From Ignavibacteriota bacterium (GTDB taxonomy: Bacteria > Bacteroidota > Ignavibacteria > Ignavibacteriales > Melioribacteraceae), in NCBI GenBank assembly GCA_016713565.1, contig JADJOX010000001.1, forward strand, positions 124,001-188,000: a stretch of 64,000 bases of DNA, in the 5' to 3' direction. The notes beneath the pieces were generated by a model. The model was not told the DNA's origin, ran no database searches, and saw only the letters and a list, made by a program, of their open reading frames with translations. Below, piece after piece: positions 10,011 to 17,821 of this stretch (the first letter of the stretch is position 1; every line of letters starts with the position of its first letter). The position numbers and the translations under genes are program-made.

Positions 10011-12476
10011 TTAAGGAACTTGTGACTTTTTTAAGATATTTTTATTTATAATTGAATAGTCCAGTACGTTTATTGTTCCATTTAGATCTAAGTCACCGTT
10101 ATTATATCCCTTGTACAATATTTTATTGGCAACAATACCAAAGTCTAAGTTATTGATGACTCCATTTGCGTCACCATCACCTCCAAGCATTCCATAAACC
10201 CCATTTTTAAGCTCCTTTAAGGCATTTTTACCATATGCCGCGTCTTGAGATTTTGTGAAATCATAACTAATCGGGATGCCATTTTTTATTGAGACCTTAT
10301 TTTTACTCATTATCGAAAGATGATTTCGGTGATGGATTGCTATATAATAATCTCCTGAAGTTATATCATTAAATGAAAAATCAAAACCATCAGAATTGAA
10401 AATTTGCCCATTAGAATTAAGTACTGCGGGTTTTCTATAACTAATATTATTTATTTCCGATCTTAATTCTATTAAAAGCCAGTCAACGTAATTTGTTTTT
10501 GAACTTGAAATTGAAATATCTTCATTATAATTCCAAGGATTTATACTAAATGGTTGATTTGTAGGAATTTCAGAACTATTATTCATAACATTGCCATTAA
10601 AAGCAGTTTCTAAAAATACTTTTAGGATATGTACTTGAGGTTCTTCTTCAGGTTCAACTACTGAACTTTCACTATTTTGAACAGCGCCAATATTTGGTTT
10701 TTTTATGTTTATTGAATTACCAAATCTATCTTTAAAGTTTTCCGGAATAATTAAATTACCTGAATAATCTTTAAACGATGAAAGATCTTTACCGTTTACT
10801 AAAGCAATACTATTGCTTGGCAATGAGAAATTATTGTTTATCAGATCATTTTTATTGCCAATAAATTGTATGTTATCCGCTACTAATTTAGATGCTTCAG
10901 ATTGATTTAAGTCATTAAATTCTTCAACAGAGTAACTTTTATTACTTGTTACGTAAAAAATAATTTTACTACTTTTATTTTGTAAGTTTTCGCTGAAAAT
11001 TAAATTATTTGAGTGATTTGTAGGTTTTGAAGTACTAAGTCTTAATGGTGTACTTCTTTCAGTGCCTACATTTATATAAAGATTATTAATATAAAAAGCA
11101 GTTGTTTTTCCATTTGAACCGCCTCCATCAAAAAGATGAGGATAATCAATGAGATTAATAAAAGTATTGTTGATAAAAAAATTGGAATTAGTTTCCTTTT
11201 CTTGCTGCGTATCGGCAATAATTTGTGAACCAAAACCTCCGGCGCCTCTGGCATGAACATTTGAAGAAGTCTTGGTCATATTTTCAAAAATATTTGAAAA
11301 TATATAATTATTGCTGGATGAAATCTGTAATCCAAAAATAATATCATGAATATAATTATTATAAAATTTTACATAAGTATTAGGATCTGTTCCCCAAGTT
11401 CCACCTGCGCTAACTTGCAAAGCTTTTCCAAAATTGTTGCGCGGTGAGGTAATTTCATTATTATAAATTTCATGGTATTGAGAGTTATCTGAAAAACCTA
11501 TTACATAAATAGACATCCACCAGTCAAGAATAAAGTTATTTTTTAATATCCAAAAATTTGTTCCGCTTGCAGGAGCAATACATGTTGGCGTTCTTCTAGT
11601 GTAAAAAACATAATCATAGTTCCAATCACTATTTATTATACAGTTTGAGACAGTAACATAATCGGAAGTTTTATCTGAACTAAAATTTCTGTCACCAAAT
11701 ATTCCTCTCCAGTTTGTATACTTTCCTATATTACATTTCTCAAATGTAATATAATCGGCACCGCTTAATTCAATTGATGAATATAATCCACCTTGAATAT
11801 CAAGATTTTCAAAAGATAAAAAATCTCCTCTAATATCAATAGTACATGAAGTATTAACTATGCCAGGTAAAATTATACTTGAAAAATAATTTGCTGGGTT
11901 GCTAGGTGCATATAAATATAGTGAGTTATTATTATAATCAAAATAAAATTGATGACTTTCACATACACCATTTGTACCATCTCCATTATCACCTAAAAGT
12001 AAATTTCCTTCAGCGCTTGAAGACGTCAATTTATAATAATGAGCTAAATTTGCTTCTTGATCGTTAAGCCATAATCTATCAATAGGAGTTTCGCAATCTA
12101 GTTTAATTTCCCATACATTTTTTAATTCGCTTACTTTTTTCCAACTTCCGCTTAATTGCCAATTTTCTAACAAACTTCTTGAACTAATAATTGGTTTGTC
12201 ACCACTTCCATAAGAGGAAAATAAAATTGGGTTATTTTTATTACCGGAATCATTTATTTCAATAGTACTGTTAAACCAAATATCGTCACTTTTGAATAAA
12301 ATTTTATCTCCGGGAAAAAATTTAATAGAAGCTAATTTATTTAGTGTTTTAATAGGCTTATCTTGAGATTTACCATTATTTTGATCATTACCTAAACTAT
12401 TGGAAATATAATAAGTAGTTTGACCAAATATTGATAATGATAATATTATATTCAAAATAAAAAGTTTTCTTATCAT
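10011..12476 (-). CDS. Secreted parallel beta-helix protein with HRNHLSIMS domain and dockerin-like tail
   Basis: This 821-residue protein starts with a signal peptide (LFILNIILSLSIFGQ). Residues about 20-600 form a right-handed beta-helix-type region: an opening YYISNSLGNDQNNGKSQDKPIKTL-type segment, many Asn-rich turns, and 'NNEI', 'NNYIH', 'NNFIL' steps, as in polysaccharide lyases and related glycan-acting proteins. No catalytic site is obvious. Residues about 615-723 form a beta domain with KVFLE, QPFSINPWNY, VDWLLIELR and HRNHLSIMSK, also present at the end of the protein at 58375. The C-terminus (about 764-818) has two dockerin-like calcium loops (GDGDANGVINNLDFG and NGDLDLNGTINVLDYS). 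There is no NYPNPFNP sorting domain. It is probably exported and either displayed by dockerin-type contact or sorted by the HRNH domain; both are inferences. The reading frame is intact. Confidence 0.82.
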   Translation of the reverse strand: MIRKLFILNIILSLSIFGQTTYYISNSLGNDQNNGKSQDKPIKTLNKLASIKFFPGDKILFKSDDIWFNSTIEINDSGNKNNPILFSSYGSGDKPIISSRSLLENWQLSGSWKKVSELKNVWEIKLDCETPIDRLWLNDQEANLAHYYKLTSSSAEGNLLLGDNGDGTNGVCESHQFYFDYNNNSLYLYAPSNPANYFSSIILPGIVNTSCTIDIRGDFLSFENLDIQGGLYSSIELSGADYITFEKCNIGKYTNWRGIFGDRNFSSDKTSDYVTVSNCIINSDWNYDYVFYTRRTPTCIAPASGTNFWILKNNFILDWWMSIYVIGFSDNSQYHEIYNNEITSPRNNFGKALQVSAGGTWGTDPNTYVKFYNNYIHDIIFGLQISSSNNYIFSNIFENMTKTSSNVHARGAGGFGSQIIADTQQEKETNSNFFINNTFINLIDYPHLFDGGGSNGKTTAFYINNLYINVGTERSTPLRLSTSKPTNHSNNLIFSENLQNKSSKIIFYVTSNKSYSVEEFNDLNQSEASKLVADNIQFIGNKNDLINNNFSLPSNSIALVNGKDLSSFKDYSGNLIIPENFKDRFGNSINIKKPNIGAVQNSESSVVEPEEEPQVHILKVFLETAFNGNVMNNSSEIPTNQPFSINPWNYNEDISISSSKTNYVDWLLIELRSEINNISYRKPAVLNSNGQIFNSDGFDFSFNDITSGDYYIAIHHRNHLSIMSKNKVSIKNGIPISYDFTKSQDAAYGKNALKELKNGVYGMLGGDGDANGVINNLDFGIVANKILYKGYNNGDLDLNGTINVLDYSIINKNILKKSQVP

Positions 12477-12847
12477 AATGTTTTCTCATCATCTAAAGAA
12501 TAATCAAATAATTATATAAGTATCGAAAAAAAATACAAATATTATATTGTTAACATTATACAACTATTAAGCCAAAAGGTTTTTTGCAATATTTTAGTTT
12601 TTAACAGTGTAAATTTTTCCGAAAATGAAACGATAATACCGGTGTTTTTAACATTTATTTCGTCGGCATAATTATTGTTTTATTTTAAGAATATTTGTTA
12701 AAAAATATAGCAATACATTAGAATTTTTAATAAGTTACTCCAATCATTTAAAAATATTTAGAAATCATGTATATAACTTATTCAAAAAAAATAAGTTAAC
12801 TGTGATTCATATGGCGAAGCTTTAAAGAAATTAAACAAAATCATATT
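12477..12847. other. Divergent intergenic region upstream of the exopolysaccharide cluster
   Basis: 371 AT-rich bases between the divergent beta-helix gene and the first exopolysaccharide gene. It must hold promoters in both directions. I see no gene, no tRNA and no clear riboswitch. The notable elements are three copies of a 9-mer described separately (12729-12798) and the 10-mer CGATAATACC at 12631-12640, which also occurs upstream of the minus-strand GT2 operon (4603-4612, opposite strand). No strong ribosome-binding site precedes the ATG at 12848, as is common in Bacteroidota relatives. Confidence 0.6.
12729..12798. promoter_or_regulatory. Three copies of AATAAGTTA, two as an inverted repeat
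   Basis: AATAAGTTA occurs at 12729-12737 and again at 12790-12798. Its reverse complement TAACTTATT is at 12774-12782. The last two form a perfect 9-bp stem with a 7-base loop, about 50 bases ahead of the first exopolysaccharide gene. The arrangement could be an operator for a dimeric regulator, or an RNA hairpin in the leader. The AT-richness of the region lowers the weight of the match. Confidence 0.35.
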
Positions 12848-15310
12848 ATGAAAAAAATATTAGTTACTGGCGCAGCCGGATTTATCGGTTTTCATTTAAT
12901 TCGTAAATTAGCTCAAAATAACTATCAAATTTATGGATTAGATAACATTAATGATTATTACGATACAAAATTAAAGTTTGACAGATTAGATTTGCTTAAG
13001 CCAAATAAGTGTTTCATTTTTAACCAAATCGATGTATCACATAGAGACATTTTCTTAGAATATTTTGCAGAAATCAAACCAGATATTGTTGTTCATTTGG
13101 CGGCACAAGCAGGTGTTAGATATTCTATTTCGCATCCTTATTCTTACTTGGATAGCAATTTGGTTGGTTTTTTAAATTTACTTGAAGCATCTAAAAAACA
13201 TAATGTTGAACATTTAATTTTTGCTTCATCAAGTTCAGTTTATGGCGCAAATACAAAAGTACCTTTTTCTGAATCTGATAATGTAGATCACCCCGTATCA
13301 CTTTATGCGGCTACAAAAAAAGCAAATGAATTATTAGCGCATAGCTACGCGAATTTGTATAAAATACCTGTAACAGGCTTAAGATTTTTTACTGTTTATG
13401 GTCCATTTGGAAGACCTGATATGGCGTACTTTTCTTTTACAAAAAACATTATTGAAGGAAAGACTATTGATGTATTTAATTCAGGTAATCTTTACCGAGA
13501 TTTTACTTACATCGATGATATTGTAAGTGGTATTGAACAACTGTTATTTAAGCCGCCCATCCCAAATTTAAATTGGGATCGTGAAATTTCTGATCCTTCT
13601 ACCAGTTTTGCACCGTATAGAATTTTTAATATTGGAAATAATCAACCAATTAAATTGTCTCAGTTTATTGAAACATTAGAGAAAATAATTGGGATTAATG
13701 CGGAAAAAAAATATTTACCAATGCAGCAAGGTGATGTTGAAACAACTTATGCAGATACTAACAAACTTTATGAAATTACCGGTTTTAAGCCTTCTACATC
13801 AATTGAAGTAGGTCTTAAAAAATTTGTTGATTGGTATAAAAATACTACAATAAATAATCAAAAAAAAAATAATATGCTTTTTAACTCAATTGAATTTGCA
13901 ATTTTCTTACCTTTAGTTTTTGTATTATATTGGTTTGTATTTCATAAAAATCTAAAAATTCAAAATTTATTTTTACTTATCGCCAGTTATTACTTTTATG
14001 CGTGTTGGGACTGGCGTTTTTTATTTTTACTTATATTCTCAACATTTTTAGATTATTTTACCGGTATAAAAATCTATGAAGGGAAAAATAAAAAGGAGAA
14101 GCTATTTTGGCTTTGGTTAAGCATTTCAGTTAATTTAGGATTTTTAGGCTTATTTAAGTATTATAACTTTTTTGCTGAATCTTTAGTTGATACGCTTACA
14201 TTTTTTGGAATTAAATTAAACATTTGGACATTGCATGTTATTTTGCCGGTAGGAATCTCATTTTATACTTTTCATGGTTTATCTTATGTAATTGATTTAT
14301 ATAATAATAGAATTAAACCGGAAAAAGACTATATCAACTATGCTGTTTTTGTAAGTTTTTTCCCATTGTTAGTTGCCGGACCAATTGAACGAGCTACCCA
14401 TCTTTTACCTCAGATAATTAAAAAAAGAGAATTCAATTATACGAAAGCTGTTAACGGCCTACGACAAATTTTATGGGGTTTATTTAAGAAAATTGTTATT
14501 GCAGATAATTGTGCAGAATACGCAAACCTTATTTTTAATAATTCTCAATCTTATTCCGGAAGTACTTTAGTTTTAGGAGTTATATTATTTGCGTTTCAGA
14601 TTTATTGTGACTTTTCAGGGTATTCTGATATTGCTTTGGGAACTGCTAGGCTTTTTGGAATTGATCTTTTGAGAAATTTTGCATTCCCATACTTTTCACG
14701 CGATATAGCAGAGTTTTGGAGACGCTGGCATATTTCACTATCTTCTTGGTTTAGGGACTATCTATATATTCCACTTGGCGGCAGTCGCGGTGGAACTTGG
14801 ATGCGTGTTAGAAATACTTTTATCATTTTTGTGGTTAGCGGTTTTTGGCACGGTGCAAATTGGACATTTATAATATGGGGAGCACTAAACGCTTTATATT
14901 TTCTCCCTTTGCTTTTGACAAATTCAAATAGACAAAACCTTGAAATTATTGCAAAAGGGAAGCTTTTTCCTTCAATCAAGGAATTCATTTCAATGATGAC
15001 TACATTCACATTAACTTTACTTGCTTGGGTTTTCTTTAGAGCAGATAGTGTTAAGGATGCGATAAATTATTTAAGTGAAATTTTTTCATCCACTCTATTT
15101 AAAATGCCGGAAGTTTTTCCTCAAACCATCATCGTATTAATAATTTTTTTCATTATTATTGAATGGCTTGGACGTGAACATCAATACGCTATAGAAAACA
15201 TAAATATAAAATTTTCAAAACCACTAAGATGGGCATTTTATTACGCTGTAATTATTGCCATATTTGTATTTAGCGGGTCTCAACAACAATTTATATACTT
15301 CCAATTTTAG
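12848..15310 (+). CDS. UDP-glucuronate 4-epimerase-like SDR fused in frame to an MBOAT O-acyltransferase
   Basis: The 820-residue frame joins two normally separate proteins. Residues 1-342 are an extended SDR epimerase: GAAGFIGFH (8-16, NAD-binding), ASSSSVYG (126-133), catalytic YAATK (Tyr153, Lys157) and RFFTVYGPFGRPDMAYF, the signature of UDP-glucuronate 4-epimerases rather than GalE. Its natural end, GLKKFVDWYKN, is reached just before a run of ten A at 13860-13869. Directly after the run comes an ATG (13874) and a complete 478-residue MBOAT protein in the same frame. With eleven A the epimerase would stop at a TAA immediately before that ATG, which is an ordinary two-gene layout. I therefore think the fusion is either a one-base sequencing loss or a slippery site. 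The epimerase would supply UDP-galacturonate to the exopolysaccharide pathway. It is the first gene of the plus-strand cluster. Confidence 0.85.
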   Translation: MKKILVTGAAGFIGFHLIRKLAQNNYQIYGLDNINDYYDTKLKFDRLDLLKPNKCFIFNQIDVSHRDIFLEYFAEIKPDIVVHLAAQAGVRYSISHPYSYLDSNLVGFLNLLEASKKHNVEHLIFASSSSVYGANTKVPFSESDNVDHPVSLYAATKKANELLAHSYANLYKIPVTGLRFFTVYGPFGRPDMAYFSFTKNIIEGKTIDVFNSGNLYRDFTYIDDIVSGIEQLLFKPPIPNLNWDREISDPSTSFAPYRIFNIGNNQPIKLSQFIETLEKIIGINAEKKYLPMQQGDVETTYADTNKLYEITGFKPSTSIEVGLKKFVDWYKNTTINNQKKNNMLFNSIEFAIFLPLVFVLYWFVFHKNLKIQNLFLLIASYYFYACWDWRFLFLLIFSTFLDYFTGIKIYEGKNKKEKLFWLWLSISVNLGFLGLFKYYNFFAESLVDTLTFFGIKLNIWTLHVILPVGISFYTFHGLSYVIDLYNNRIKPEKDYINYAVFVSFFPLLVAGPIERATHLLPQIIKKREFNYTKAVNGLRQILWGLFKKIVIADNCAEYANLIFNNSQSYSGSTLVLGVILFAFQIYCDFSGYSDIALGTARLFGIDLLRNFAFPYFSRDIAEFWRRWHISLSSWFRDYLYIPLGGSRGGTWMRVRNTFIIFVVSGFWHGANWTFIIWGALNALYFLPLLLTNSNRQNLEIIAKGKLFPSIKEFISMMTTFTLTLLAWVFFRADSVKDAINYLSEIFSSTLFKMPEVFPQTIIVLIIFFIIIEWLGREHQYAIENINIKFSKPLRWAFYYAVIIAIFVFSGSQQQFIYFQF
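13874..15310 (+). CDS. MBOAT-family (AlgI-like) polysaccharide O-acyltransferase half of the fused frame
   Basis: From the internal ATG this is a 478-residue polytopic membrane protein of normal AlgI/DltB length. It has about ten hydrophobic helices and the MBOAT core EFWRRWHISLSSWFRDYLYI (about 14710-14770), followed by LGGSRGG and then GFWHGANWTFIIWG, which contains the conserved catalytic histidine (about 14840-14880). AlgI-type enzymes move acyl groups across the membrane for O-acetylation of exported polysaccharide, working with an SGNH-like periplasmic partner. The next gene encodes such a partner. It is listed separately because it is probably a gene of its own; the fused form is in the preceding entry. 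Confidence 0.8.
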   Translation: MLFNSIEFAIFLPLVFVLYWFVFHKNLKIQNLFLLIASYYFYACWDWRFLFLLIFSTFLDYFTGIKIYEGKNKKEKLFWLWLSISVNLGFLGLFKYYNFFAESLVDTLTFFGIKLNIWTLHVILPVGISFYTFHGLSYVIDLYNNRIKPEKDYINYAVFVSFFPLLVAGPIERATHLLPQIIKKREFNYTKAVNGLRQILWGLFKKIVIADNCAEYANLIFNNSQSYSGSTLVLGVILFAFQIYCDFSGYSDIALGTARLFGIDLLRNFAFPYFSRDIAEFWRRWHISLSSWFRDYLYIPLGGSRGGTWMRVRNTFIIFVVSGFWHGANWTFIIWGALNALYFLPLLLTNSNRQNLEIIAKGKLFPSIKEFISMMTTFTLTLLAWVFFRADSVKDAINYLSEIFSSTLFKMPEVFPQTIIVLIIFFIIIEWLGREHQYAIENINIKFSKPLRWAFYYAVIIAIFVFSGSQQQFIYFQF

Positions 15311-15314
15311 ATTA

Positions 15315-16268
15315 ATGAAAAATTTTTCATTATAACATTTATATTTTCACTTTGCTGCCTCCTTGCAAATTTATTTAATTGATTTTGTTGTAAACAATGG
15401 ATTGAAAAAATCAGATTATAAATATTATCATGAATGGAATCAAATATATAATTCAAAAATTAATGCTGATCTAATTGTTTTGGGTAGTTCAAGAGCAACA
15501 GGCCACGTTGACCCTCAAATTTTAGATACATTATTAGGTATCGACAGCTATAATTTAGGTATGCCGGCTTATAAAATAAATATGCAGTTGGCAAGGTTTT
15601 CGGTTTATCTTAAATACAATAAAAAGCCAAATTATATTATTCAGATTTTGGATTTCAATACATTTGCAAAAAAACAGCAACCTTATCAAATTCAGCAATT
15701 CTATCCGTATTTTAGCGATACAATTATAACAAATACATTAAAACACGAATTTAATGTGTTAAATTGGGCTATTTTTAATATTCCATTATATCGTTATGCA
15801 GGTGAAACCCAATTGATTAAAATGGGAATTCTTGAATATTTCAAAATAAAACATTATGATGAATTTATTGGTTATAAAGGTTATTATGCCGGAGATAAAA
15901 AATGGGACGGCACATTTGATAAATTTGTTAAAGATAATTCTAAAGGTGTGGAAATTGAAATTAATGATCAAAGTGTCAACATTTTCAATGGATTTTTAAA
16001 AAAATGTAAAAATGAAAATATAAAAGTCTATTTAGTACTTGCACCTGAATATCATGAATTATTTCACTATTTACTTAATAGAAAACAAGTACAAGAGATT
16101 TATAAAAATTTTGAGAGGGAATATGGGTTTAATTTTATTGACTATTCCGATAACCCAATTTCATTTAATAAATCACTTTTCTATAATTCACAACATTTAA
16201 ATAGAAAAGGCGCTGAAATGTTCACTAGAGATTTATCATTAAAAATTAAAAATGTTATGAATAATTAA
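15315..16268 (+). CDS. SGNH-like acyltransferase partner of the MBOAT protein; start region frameshifted
   Basis: The open frame from a TTG at 15363 gives 301 residues without a signal. Correcting the A5 run at 15318-15322 by one base and removing one A near 15377-15378 restores an ATG at 15315 and a typical membrane leader (MKKFFIITFIFSLCCLLANL, then IDFVVNNGLKKS), so I place the start there. The body has DLIVLGSSRATGHVDPQIL (SGNH block I around GSSR), YNLGMPAY, LDFN and a C-terminal YNSQHLNRKGAEMF (histidine block). This matches periplasmic DltD/AlgX/AlgJ-like proteins that hand acyl groups from an MBOAT protein to a sugar. It follows the MBOAT frame by a few bases. The two lesions compensate each other and are probably sequencing errors. 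Confidence 0.72.
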
Positions 16269-16291
16269 TATAAGAGATAGTAGTATAAAAT

Positions 16292-17797
16292 ATGCAAAAA
16301 TCGCTTACTGATAGAACATTAACTGGAATAAATTGGAATGTACTAAAAATATATGGAAAAGCAGGAATAAATATAATTGTTGGGGTAATTCTTGCCCGAT
16401 TGCTTCCTCCATCTGATTTCGGACTAGTTGGAATGACAGTTATTTTCACGGGCTTAGCGGACTTATTTTCTACATTGGGAATGGGTTCTTCTGTAATAAA
16501 ATTAAAATTCCTTTCAGATACGCATATTTATATTGCAACTTTAACAACAACACTTTTAGGGATAATAATCTTTTTTATATTTTACCTTTTATCACCAATT
16601 ATTGCCAATTTTTACAATGAACCCAGATTATTAAGTATACTAAGAATACTTTCTCTTGTTTTTATACTAAAAGGTATGTCTACAGTAAGTTATAGTTTAA
16701 TAATGAGAGAAATGGATTTTAAATCTATTTTAAAAATTGAATTAGTGTCATTTATTTTTGGATATAGTTTAATAACAATTGTTTTGGCATTAAGTGGATT
16801 TGGGGTATGGAGTTTGGTAATAGGAAGAATAGCCTCAGTGGTTGTAAGCAATATCCAAACACAAATTAGAAAACCAATCCAATTAAAATTAGTTTTTAGT
16901 AAAAAAGAATTTAACGAATTATTTGCATTTGGTTCGGGAGTGAGCATAAGTAAATTGTTAAATTATATTGCCTCTAACATTGATTATTTGATCATAGGAA
17001 AGTTCTTAAACTCATTTCAATTGGGTCTTTACCAGAGGTCATATAATTTAATGACATTACCGATTTCTCAAATGTCAGGTAGTATTTATAGTGTTTTGTT
17101 TCCTGCGTTTTCAGCGGTTCAAGATGATGTTCAAAAATTAAGAACAGCATATTTAAGAACAATAAAAACAGTAGTATTTATATTATATCCGTTACTTACC
17201 ATGTTTTACATTGGCGGTGAATATATAATACTTGGATTATATGGACAAAAGTGGCATGGAGCAATAAATGCATTTAAAATCCTAACTTTATCAGGATTTT
17301 TCAGCTCAACATTAAGTTATTCAGGGGCAATAGCGCACGCAACAGGGAAGGTTTTTAATGAAGTTTTTCAACAGTTTGTTTATGTAACTGTTCTTTCAAT
17401 TGGAGTATTTTACGGCATCAAATATAATATTGAAGGAGCTGCGATAGCGGTTGTTGTTGCATTAATTATTTTATTTATCTTGCAAAGCCAACTTGCAATT
17501 AAGATAGCAAAAATCCCATTTAAAGAATTTTTATTAAGCTTTTTCCCCGGGATATTTGTTTCAGCTGTTGTTTTCGCAAGCAACAATTTACTGATTTATT
17601 TATTTGATAGTACAATGCGTGAATTGCCATACCCAATTAAACTTATTCTTTTGGTTGGAGTTACATTAACAACTATTATTATATGTATATTATTTATGCC
17701 GAAAAGTATTAAAGGCGATGTAGTTGATTGGTTAATTTCAAAATATAACAATAAAATACCGAGACAATTCAAAGATCTTTATTATAAATATAACTAA
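16292..17797 (+). CDS. wzx: Wzx-type polysaccharide flippase (MOP/PST family)
   Basis: This 501-residue membrane protein has about twelve to fourteen hydrophobic helices. It opens with the family's usual start (LTDRTLTGINWNVLKIYGKA, then VGVILARLLPPSDFGLVGM). YIASNIDYLIIGKFL and LGLYQRSYNLMTLP in the middle are characteristic of the PST branch of oligosaccharide flippases. Wzx moves undecaprenyl-linked repeat units to the periplasm, where Wzy polymerises them. It sits 23 bases after the SGNH-like gene and 24 bases before the GT39 gene, in one apparent transcription unit. The gene symbol rests on family and context. Confidence 0.88.
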   Translation: MQKSLTDRTLTGINWNVLKIYGKAGINIIVGVILARLLPPSDFGLVGMTVIFTGLADLFSTLGMGSSVIKLKFLSDTHIYIATLTTTLLGIIIFFIFYLLSPIIANFYNEPRLLSILRILSLVFILKGMSTVSYSLIMREMDFKSILKIELVSFIFGYSLITIVLALSGFGVWSLVIGRIASVVVSNIQTQIRKPIQLKLVFSKKEFNELFAFGSGVSISKLLNYIASNIDYLIIGKFLNSFQLGLYQRSYNLMTLPISQMSGSIYSVLFPAFSAVQDDVQKLRTAYLRTIKTVVFILYPLLTMFYIGGEYIILGLYGQKWHGAINAFKILTLSGFFSSTLSYSGAIAHATGKVFNEVFQQFVYVTVLSIGVFYGIKYNIEGAAIAVVVALIILFILQSQLAIKIAKIPFKEFLLSFFPGIFVSAVVFASNNLLIYLFDSTMRELPYPIKLILLVGVTLTTIIICILFMPKSIKGDVVDWLISKYNNKIPRQFKDLYYKYN

Positions 17798-17821
17798 GTC
17801 ACTAAAACCAATAAATAATAT

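Noticed and set aside
9857..10051. 64-residue plus-strand frame between two minus-strand genes
   Set aside because: It overlaps the end of the beta-helix gene, has no recognisable motif or ribosome-binding site, and such short frames are common in AT-rich DNA.
4603..12640. Shared 10-mer CGATAATACC upstream of the two polysaccharide transcription units
   Set aside because: Only the 10-mer matches and the flanks are unrelated; two occurrences are not enough to call a regulatory motif.
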